Source of the DNA: a bacterium
GTDB taxonomy: Bacteria; Krumholzibacteriota; Krumholzibacteriia; LZORAL124-64-63
Direction of reading: 5' to 3'
Assembly (NCBI GenBank): GCA_016703265.1
Contig: JADJCK010000001.1
Location: 558,001 to 622,000, forward strand
Length of the DNA stretch: 64,000 nt
The first letter of the stretch is position 1, and each line of letters opens with the position of its first letter. The position numbers and the translations under genes were made by a program. Under the pieces are notes generated by a model. It was given only the letters and a program-made list of their open reading frames with translations, did not search any database and had not been told where the DNA came from. Shown in pieces: positions 57,928 to 64,000 of the stretch.

Positions 57928-59646
57928 CTAGGAAAGCCAGGCCCGGATCGGCGCCAGCCAGAACCGCACCGACAGCCACCAGCCCTCAGCCAGTTCCGGA
58001 TGCAGGCGCGCGACCTCGGCCGCGAATGCCTCTGCCTGCGCGCCGCAACCGCGCGCATGCAGCCAGGCGATGCGCGACGGCAGGTCGGACAGCGGCGCCG
58101 TCAGCGGCGGCTCCCATCCGGCGGCGGCATCGCCACCCAGCGCCAGCGCGGCGGCCGTCTGCAGCGCCACCAGCGGCGCGGTCTGCCGACCCTCGGCCGC
58201 GAGTTGCGCGCACGTCTCCCACGCCGCGGCCGCTTCGCCTCGCCGCAGCGCAGCCCGTGCCGCGAGCAGGCGCCAGGCATCGGCGTCCACCCGGGGTTCG
58301 CCCGCAGGCACGGCCGCATCGGCGGCCGTGGTCGTGGCCGCGCCGGACGCGGGCTCCACGAGCGCGCGACCCTGCTCCAGGCGCAGCAGGTTCTCCAGGT
58401 AGAGCGGACGCGCATCGCCCTGGCCGGCCGACGGCCAGCGCCCGAGTTGCTGTGCAGCTTCCTTCCACTGCCCGCCCGTGACCAGGCGCGACACCAGGAC
58501 GTGGTGGAAGAGCGGCTCGGCCGGCCACTGCTCGGCCAGCCTGGCCAGGCGCCGCGCACCGGCGGCGGGCTGCCCCGAGAGCACCTCGGCAGCGGCGCGC
58601 AGAAGGTCGGCGCGCGCGAACTCGCGACCCAGTTCCGGGTTCGTCGGCAGGAGGGCAAGGGCGCCGGCCGCATCACCGGCCAGCAACGTCACCACGCCGC
58701 GGATATAGGCACCGAACAGCTGCTCGGACGCGGGCAGGGCCGTCGCTTCACCCGGCGCCGCGGCGGCGGCGCGCGCCTCGTCGACGGCGCGGAAGTGCTC
58801 GCGCGCCTCGCGCACCCGCAGCAGGTCGGCCAGCACCAGCCCGCGCAGGTCCTGCGCCAGGCGGTAGTTCTCGTTCAGGGCCAGCGCGGCGTCGACGGCG
58901 GCCAATGCTTCTTCGCTGCGCCCCAGCTGGAACAGCGCCGCGGCCTGCCGCGTGCGGTAGTCGGGGTAGCGCGGATGGCGCTGCACCAGGTCGTCGAATC
59001 GATCCAGGCCGTCCTGCCAGTGGCCGGCGCGGCACAAGGCCACGGCCGCAGCCACCTCTTCCTTCGGCGAGCTGCCGCCCACGACCCGCACCAGGCGCGC
59101 CGCGAGGTCGGCCGGCACCGTCTCGGGCGCGTACGGTGCGCCGCCGGTCAGTTCGGCCACCAGCCAGTGATCGACGCGCCGTCCCGATTCGACCAGTGCA
59201 TCGAGCGCGGCCGCGGCTTCGCGCGGACGTTCGCGCCGGCGCAACGCCTCGGCCTCGAGCAGGCGGGCTTCGATGTAGTCGGGGTTCAGGCGCAGCGAGC
59301 GGCGGGCGGCGGCCAGTGCTTCATCGCCCCCGCTGCCGCCGGCCAGCAGCAGGGCGGCGCCGTGCAGGAACTGGAGATCGGCGTAGCGCGGCCACAGCGA
59401 TGCGGCCTCTGCCAGCCACGGTACGGCGCGCGCGGGGTCGCCCGCGTGCAGCAGGCGGCGACCCTCGCCGAGCAGGGCATGCCGGAAGTGGTAACTGGAG
59501 AGGGAATCCTCGGGAGTGCCGCCGGGGCCAAGGGCGATAAGGCGCAGCTGCTCGGCCGCTTCGCTGAAGCGGCCTTCCTCGAGCAGGGCCAGCCCGCGGG
59601 CGCTGGCCTTGCCGTCACCGCCAAGGAACCGGCCCAGCAGGGACAT
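57928..59646 (-). CDS. TPR-repeat protein downstream of ftsZ
   Basis: A 572-aa Ala/Leu/Arg-rich protein with many tetratricopeptide-like repeats (for example LQFLHGAALLLAGGSGGDEALAAARRSLRLNPDYIEARLLEAEAL and AAALFQLGRSEEALAAVDAALALNENYRLAQDL). It has no signal peptide, so it is probably a cytoplasmic scaffold. ATG at 59646 lies right after the ftsZ stop on the same strand, so it could be co-transcribed and may serve division, but this is only inferred from position. Confidence 0.68.
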   Translation of the reverse strand: MSLLGRFLGGDGKASARGLALLEEGRFSEAAEQLRLIALGPGGTPEDSLSSYHFRHALLGEGRRLLHAGDPARAVPWLAEAASLWPRYADLQFLHGAALLLAGGSGGDEALAAARRSLRLNPDYIEARLLEAEALRRRERPREAAAALDALVESGRRVDHWLVAELTGGAPYAPETVPADLAARLVRVVGGSSPKEEVAAAVALCRAGHWQDGLDRFDDLVQRHPRYPDYRTRQAAALFQLGRSEEALAAVDAALALNENYRLAQDLRGLVLADLLRVREAREHFRAVDEARAAAAAPGEATALPASEQLFGAYIRGVVTLLAGDAAGALALLPTNPELGREFARADLLRAAAEVLSGQPAAGARRLARLAEQWPAEPLFHHVLVSRLVTGGQWKEAAQQLGRWPSAGQGDARPLYLENLLRLEQGRALVEPASGAATTTAADAAVPAGEPRVDADAWRLLAARAALRRGEAAAAWETCAQLAAEGRQTAPLVALQTAAALALGGDAAAGWEPPLTAPLSDLPSRIAWLHARGCGAQAEAFAAEVARLHPELAEGWWLSVRFWLAPIRAWLS

Positions 59647-59647
59647 C

Positions 59648-61834
59648 TCAGTCCATGTACTTGCGCGTGTAGGCCGGCGCGCTCAGGTCGGCGTTCGGAT
59701 TGTCGGGGCCCAGGCCGGCCGCGGCCGAACGCGTGACGGGCGGCGTCACTGCGGCGCCGTCGGGAACTTCCACTTCGCCGATGCTGCGCGTACCGACCGG
59801 GGTCAGGAACCGGCCGGAGCCGGCAGCCGCCACGGCAGCCGCGGGGCGCTCCGGTGCCGGACGCGCGTCGAGCCGCGCCGGCGTGCGGGGCTCGCCTCCG
59901 GCCACCGCGTCGCGCGACAGGAATCCGTTGACGATGCGACCGGCGATGGGCTGCACGTCGCTGACGGCCTTGCGCAGCGACCACGGCGCCACGGTGGCGG
60001 CAGCGGCCTCGTGCGTGTGCACCGGCGCCTCGGGCTCCGGCAGGCCGGGCTCGGGCGCGGGCTCGATTTCGAGTTCCTCGGCGGCGAGCAGCGCCTCCTG
60101 CTCGGCCAGTTCACGCGCTTCGAGTTCCTCGAGGTCGCGCTGGCGCTGTTCCTCGCGCTGGCGCGCCTCCCGCTCGTCGCGAAGGCGGGCCTCCACTTCC
60201 TCCTGCACGCGCGCTTCCATCTCCGCGCGCAGGCGCGCTTCATACTCGGCGCGATCGCGCACCTCGGCCTCGGCGCGCAGGCGCGCGGCTTCCTCGGCCT
60301 CTTCAGCTTCTGCGGCCAGGCGCAGCTCTTCGGCAGCCAGGCGCAGCTCTTCGGCGGCCTGCAACCGGGCGGCCTCTTCCGCCTCCGCGGCCAGGCGCAG
60401 TTCCTCTTCGGCGAGCCGGCGCGCTGCCGCCTCGGCTTCGGCGGCCAGGCGGGCCTCTTCCTCGGCCAGCAGCCGGGCGGCTTCCTCGGCTTCGGCGGCC
60501 TCGGCGGCCAGGCGGAGTTCCTCTTCCTCGAGCGCAAGCAGCTGCGCCTCGAGTTCGAGCAGTTCCTGTTCCTCGCGCGCGCGCTCCTCCAGCTCGGCGG
60601 CGATGCGGGCAGCGGCCTCGGCAGCCGCAGCCTCCTCGATGGCCTCGTCGCCGGCCAGCGTCGACGCCGGCCAGGGCTCGGTCCAGATCTCGTCGGCGCC
60701 GATCGCGTCGCTGTCCACATAGGTCATGATCGGCCCGGCCGCTTCGGCGGACTCCGGCATCGCATCGCCGGTTGCGGCCGTTTCGGTCGGAACGATCGCT
60801 TCAGCAGCAGTGTCCACCAGTGCGGCCGGGACGGCCGCCGTGAGCGCCTGCGCATCGTCGCGCGCCGCATCGAAGCCGGTGGCGATCACCGTCAGCTGCA
60901 GCATCTCGCCCATCGACTCGTCGTTGCCGTAGCCGAAGATGACGTGGGCCTGCGGGCCGGCCGCTTCCTGGATGTACTCCATGGCCTCGGCCGTGTCCTG
61001 CAGCCCGACTTCGCGGCCCAGCACGTTGACGAGCACGGCACGACTGCCGCGGATGTCCACATTCTCCAGCAGCGGCGAACTGATCGCCTGGCGCGCGGCC
61101 TCGACGGCGCGGTTCGGGCCCTCGGCCCGGCCCGTGCCCATCATGGCCTGGCCCATGTCCTTCATGACGGTGCGCACATCGGCGAAGTCGAGGTTCACGT
61201 GGTCGTGGCGCGAAATGATCTCGTAGATGCCGCGCGTGGCCTCGTACAGCACGTTGTCGGCGATGCGGAACGCCTCGCGCATGCTCGTGTTGGCCGGCAC
61301 CACTTCCAGCAGCCGCTGGTTCGGGATGATGATGAGGGTGTCGACCGACTGGCGCAGTTCCTCGATGCCCGCCAGCGCCTGCTGCATGCGGACCGAGGCC
61401 TCGAAGCGGAAGGGCTTGGTGACGATGGCGACGGTGAGCGCGCCCAGCTCGCGCGCCACGCGCGCGATGACCGGGGCGGCGCCGGTGCCGGTGCCGCCGC
61501 CCATGCCGGCGGTCACGAACACCATGTCGGCGCCGGCCAGGGATTCGCGGAGATGTTCGAGGTCCTCTTCGGCGGCCGCGCGGCCGACCGACGGGTTGCC
61601 GCCCGAACCGAGGCCTTTGGTGCGCAGGGCGCCGATCTGGAGGGTGCGGTGGGCGGGCGAGTCCTGCAGTGCCTGCAGGTCCGTGTTCACCGCGAAGAAT
61701 TCGACGCCGACCAGCCCCGCCTCGATCATGCGACCGACCGCGTTGCCACCTGCGCCGCCGACCCCGATGACCTTGATATCAGCCAATCGGTCGGAGTCGA
61801 GATGACTGTTTTCCTCGGCGAACTCGAACATCAT
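59648..61834 (-). CDS. ftsZ: cell division protein FtsZ with a long coiled-coil linker
   Basis: A 728-aa FtsZ. The GTPase core is complete: KVIGVGGAGGNAVGRM, FFAVNTDLQAL, GGGTGTG (residues 112-118), and the T7 region NLDFADVRTVM. It ends near VIATGFD. Then comes a linker of over 350 residues. About 200 of these (residues about 395-591, bases 60650-60060) are Glu/Ala/Arg-rich, predicted helical or coiled coil. The C-terminal peptide LSAPAYTRKYMD resembles the FtsA/ZipA-binding tail. Typical FtsZ is about 400 aa. ATG at 61834 with GGAGGAG upstream (an ATG at 61864 is also possible). Confidence 0.93.
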   Translation of the reverse strand: MMFEFAEENSHLDSDRLADIKVIGVGGAGGNAVGRMIEAGLVGVEFFAVNTDLQALQDSPAHRTLQIGALRTKGLGSGGNPSVGRAAAEEDLEHLRESLAGADMVFVTAGMGGGTGTGAAPVIARVARELGALTVAIVTKPFRFEASVRMQQALAGIEELRQSVDTLIIIPNQRLLEVVPANTSMREAFRIADNVLYEATRGIYEIISRHDHVNLDFADVRTVMKDMGQAMMGTGRAEGPNRAVEAARQAISSPLLENVDIRGSRAVLVNVLGREVGLQDTAEAMEYIQEAAGPQAHVIFGYGNDESMGEMLQLTVIATGFDAARDDAQALTAAVPAALVDTAAEAIVPTETAATGDAMPESAEAAGPIMTYVDSDAIGADEIWTEPWPASTLAGDEAIEEAAAAEAAARIAAELEERAREEQELLELEAQLLALEEEELRLAAEAAEAEEAARLLAEEEARLAAEAEAAARRLAEEELRLAAEAEEAARLQAAEELRLAAEELRLAAEAEEAEEAARLRAEAEVRDRAEYEARLRAEMEARVQEEVEARLRDEREARQREEQRQRDLEELEARELAEQEALLAAEELEIEPAPEPGLPEPEAPVHTHEAAAATVAPWSLRKAVSDVQPIAGRIVNGFLSRDAVAGGEPRTPARLDARPAPERPAAAVAAAGSGRFLTPVGTRSIGEVEVPDGAAVTPPVTRSAAAGLGPDNPNADLSAPAYTRKYMD

Positions 61835-61996
61835 GCTGCCCGCCTCCTCCGTGAGATGGGTCATGGCATCCGGCGGGCCGCAGGATGCGCGGTATCCCTC
61901 TGCCGCGCACTCGAATAGGCCGACGCCGGTGCTGCGGGGACTGCGTTCGCAATCCTTTAACACACCGAATCGGCGACCTCAAGGAATTTTTTGATC

Positions 61997-63241
61997 TCAG
62001 GCTTCGGCGGCGAGTTCCTCCGGCCGGGACGGGCGCCGGAGCCGGCCGCGGAGCCGGCCGAGCCAGCTGCCGCCGCCCTGTTCCTCCTCGCGGGGAGAGT
62101 CATCCTCGCCCACGGCGTACAGCAGGCTCAGGCCCAGCGCCGTGGCCCACTGGCCGTCGGGCAGGCTGGCGGCATCCTTCAGGCCGGCCGGCGTGTAGGC
62201 CCGCCGCACCGGCAGGTCGAGCACCTCTTCGCACAGCGCGCGCGTGCCGCGGCAGCGGCTGCCGCCGCCGGTGAGCACGACCCCGGCCTTGAGGGCGGCC
62301 AGCTCACGGGCATCGCCGAAGTCGTTCTTGACCCAGGTGAAGATCTCTTCCATGCGCGGTTCGAGGATGGCCGCGACCAGGCCCGGCGTCTCGGCGGGCC
62401 GGCGCTCCTCGAACAGGATCTCGATGGGCACCTGGTCGACCAGGCTCCGCAGCACCACGCCCCGGGTGCGCTTGACCTGCTCGGCCTCCTCGCGCGGGAT
62501 GCGCAGGCCGTGCGCCAGGTCGCCGGTCAGGTGCCAGCCGCCGAGCGCCACCGTGCCGCTGGCCAGGATCGCGCCCTTGCGATAGACCGCCCAGTTCGTG
62601 GCCTGGCCGCCCACGTCGATCAGCATGGTGCCTTCATTGCGGTCGCGCGCGGTCAGTAGTGCAGCGCCCACGGCCAGGATGTCGATCTCCTCGCCCAGGG
62701 GCTTGTACTTGGCGGTGGTGATGGCGTTTTCGATGTTGTGCAGCACGCTGCGCGAACCGGTGATGAGGTGCGCCTGCATCTCGAGCTGGCTGCCCACGCG
62801 CCCCACCGGGTCGATGACACCGCGCACGCGGTCGACCGCATACTCGACCGGCGTCACGGAGAGGATCTGATGATCGAAGGGAATGGCCATGGCGCTGGCG
62901 CGCGTTCGCGCCTCGTCCAGGTCCGAATGGCGGATCGGCCGCGGCCCCGGGCCGATGGGCAGCTGCGCCGTGGCCCGCACCGAGCGCAGGTGCGAGCCGC
63001 TGATGTTGTAGGCGAAGCCCGTGACGAAGATGTCGGCGGCTTCCTCCACGTGCGCCATGAGCCGCGCAATGCAGCCGGACCCGGCGCCGAGGTCGATGAA
63101 ATCGCCGTCGTGGAAGCCCTGCGCGGGCTCCTCGGCGTGGCCGATCACCTTGAACGAGCCATCCTCGTCCACCTCGGTGACGATGGCGCGGAACATGGTG
63201 GTGCCGAAATCACAGGCGACAATCAGCCTTCCCTGGCTCAT
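61997..63241 (-). CDS. ftsA: cell division protein FtsA
   Basis: 414 aa of the actin-like FtsA family: phosphate 1 VACDFGTTMFRAIV, a 1C domain (FVTGFAYNISGSHLRSVRATAQLP), phosphate 2 MLIDVGGQATNWAVY, adenosine motif VVLTGGGSRCRGTRALCEEVL. The C terminus is basic (RLRGRLRRPSRP), where the membrane-targeting helix lies in other species. It tethers FtsZ to the membrane. ATG at 63241 overlaps the ftsQ stop (ATGA). The 160 bp between ftsA and ftsZ hold no gene. Confidence 0.93.
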   Translation of the reverse strand: MSQGRLIVACDFGTTMFRAIVTEVDEDGSFKVIGHAEEPAQGFHDGDFIDLGAGSGCIARLMAHVEEAADIFVTGFAYNISGSHLRSVRATAQLPIGPGPRPIRHSDLDEARTRASAMAIPFDHQILSVTPVEYAVDRVRGVIDPVGRVGSQLEMQAHLITGSRSVLHNIENAITTAKYKPLGEEIDILAVGAALLTARDRNEGTMLIDVGGQATNWAVYRKGAILASGTVALGGWHLTGDLAHGLRIPREEAEQVKRTRGVVLRSLVDQVPIEILFEERRPAETPGLVAAILEPRMEEIFTWVKNDFGDARELAALKAGVVLTGGGSRCRGTRALCEEVLDLPVRRAYTPAGLKDAASLPDGQWATALGLSLLYAVGEDDSPREEEQGGGSWLGRLRGRLRRPSRPEELAAEA

Positions 63242-64000
63242 GCGCGCTCCTTGGTGGCGGGCTTGTTCTTCCTGGCGGCGGCGGACGCGGGGCCCGACGG
63301 GACGTCACCGTCGGCCGCTTCGTCGCCTTCCGCGTTGTCCTTGTCCTCGTCCTCATCCTCGACAACCGGCTGCGGCCTTACCGTAAGCCGGTCCTTGAAC
63401 CTCAGGTCGACAACCAGGTTCGAGTCCACGTGAGCGCGCGCCGTCAGGTAGCGCGTGAGGCGATCGGCGAACTCCTCGCGGCCCACCAGCAGCGTGGCTT
63501 CCCTGCCACGCAGCACGACCCCGAATCCCTCGGGGCCGGCCACGACGAAATCGACCGGCTTCACGGCTTCGAGGCCGCTCGACTCCAGGGCCGCGACCAG
63601 TTCCAGTACCGACGGCACGCTTTCTGCCGGCAACCGCGCCGGGCCGTTCGCGCTGCGCTCGACGAGCCTGCAGGTGCGCACCGGCAGGTCGGGCGCCGGC
63701 AGCCGCGGCGGGAACGGCAGCACGCGCCCGTCCTCAACGAGGACAAGCGTCGGCGCATCGGCGGGCGCACCGGTCTCGGCCACAACGAGCAGCGGGCGCC
63801 ACTCGATCAGTTCCAGGTCCACCGCGCCGGGCAACCGGCGCTGCACGTACACCTCGCGCACCCATGGCAGCGGCGCCAGCGCCTTCTTCACGTCGCCCGC
63901 GCCCAGGGCCCACAGGTTGCGTCCCAGGAGCGGCGTCAGCGCCGACTTGAGCGCCCTCTCGTCGGTGAAGCGATAGGCCCCCGTCCCCACGCGCGAGACG
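63238..64000 (-). CDS. ftsQ: cell division protein FtsQ, partial at window edge
   Basis: At least 250 residues. The visible part begins within or just before the POTRA domain (LGRNLWALGAGDVKKALAPLPWVREVYVQRRLPGAVDLELIEWRPL), followed by a beta domain (VDFVVAGPEGFGVVLRGREATLLVGREE; VVDLRFKDRLTVRP). A highly acidic then basic C-terminal tail (EDEDEDKDNAEG, ARKNKPATKERA) is longer than usual. The N-terminal cytoplasmic part and transmembrane helix lie beyond base 64000. It is upstream of ftsA as in classical dcw clusters. Confidence 0.85.
   Translation of the reverse strand, partial: VSRVGTGAYRFTDERALKSALTPLLGRNLWALGAGDVKKALAPLPWVREVYVQRRLPGAVDLELIEWRPLLVVAETGAPADAPTLVLVEDGRVLPFPPRLPAPDLPVRTCRLVERSANGPARLPAESVPSVLELVAALESSGLEAVKPVDFVVAGPEGFGVVLRGREATLLVGREEFADRLTRYLTARAHVDSNLVVDLRFKDRLTVRPQPVVEDEDEDKDNAEGDEAADGDVPSGPASAAARKNKPATKERA

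Noticed and set aside
59227..59245. TTCGCGCCGGCGCAA resembling the dispersed palindrome
   Set aside because: Only the inner GCGCCGGCGC is palindromic and the flank does not match. It is within a TPR gene and fits codon use.

Overview
The window is a GC-rich bacterial chromosome segment. It carries an exopolysaccharide locus, the rimP-nusA-infB ribosome-biogenesis operon and the ftsQ-ftsA-ftsZ end of a division cluster. A secreted beta-propeller protein with a C-terminal NPFNPATTLSF motif (type IX secretion / FlgD-Ig-like tail), a TIGR03067-type protein and many lipoproteins point to the FCB superphylum, perhaps Krumholzibacteriota or Eisenbacteria. This is inference; no rRNA is present to confirm it. 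I see no tRNA, rRNA, CRISPR array or transposase.

Layout. 1-7.5 kb: polysaccharide genes (WecA/WbpL-like transferase, epimerase, O-antigen ligase, asparagine synthase, glycosyltransferase, initiating sugar transferase). 7.7-15.1 kb: a run of minus-strand small, mostly secreted or lipoprotein genes. 15.1-18.1 kb: three gene cassettes separated by three nearly identical 98-99 bp repeats with integron attC architecture and no integrase in the window (a CALIN). One cassette encodes a Ser/Thr protein kinase. 18.1-27.6 kb: the polysaccharide locus resumes (methyltransferase, GT2, Wzz, Wzx, Wzy, GT4, SLBB export protein). 27.7-37 kb: mixed genes, including a PAS sensor, an alpha/beta hydrolase, a Gfo/Idh/MocA oxidoreductase, a DUF222-HNH nuclease and a second cluster of small membrane proteins. 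36.9-46.2 kb: ribF, truB, an rbfA-nrnA fusion, infB, an L7Ae-like gene, nusA and rimP, all minus strand. 46.5-52.3 kb: secreted beta-propeller protein, methyltransferase, outer-membrane protein, ABC-2 exporter and a secreted protein. 52.4-55.4 kb: a damaged mutS-like gene joined to the 5' part of recG. 55.5-64 kb: rpmB, TPR proteins, a response regulator, ftsZ with a very long Glu/Ala-rich linker, ftsA and a partial ftsQ.

Sequence quality matters for reading this window. At least ten genes, including the essential infB, carry single-base frameshifts, mostly in short homopolymers. In nearly every case restoring one base per site gives a whole-codon ORF of family-like length. Long uninterrupted G or C runs occur at 10.13, 36.85 and 53.0-53.9 kb. 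I treat these as probable read or assembly errors and give repaired gene spans.

The most interesting signals are the attC cassette array inside the polysaccharide locus, a dispersed 14-20 bp palindrome (core TTGCGCCGGCGCAA) clustered in and around an HNH nuclease gene, a 33-bp-arm hairpin that begins at the infB stop codon, the RbfA-NrnA fusion and the FtsZ linker. Two paralogous pairs (a zinc-ribbon membrane protein and a small lipoprotein) link the two small-gene clusters.
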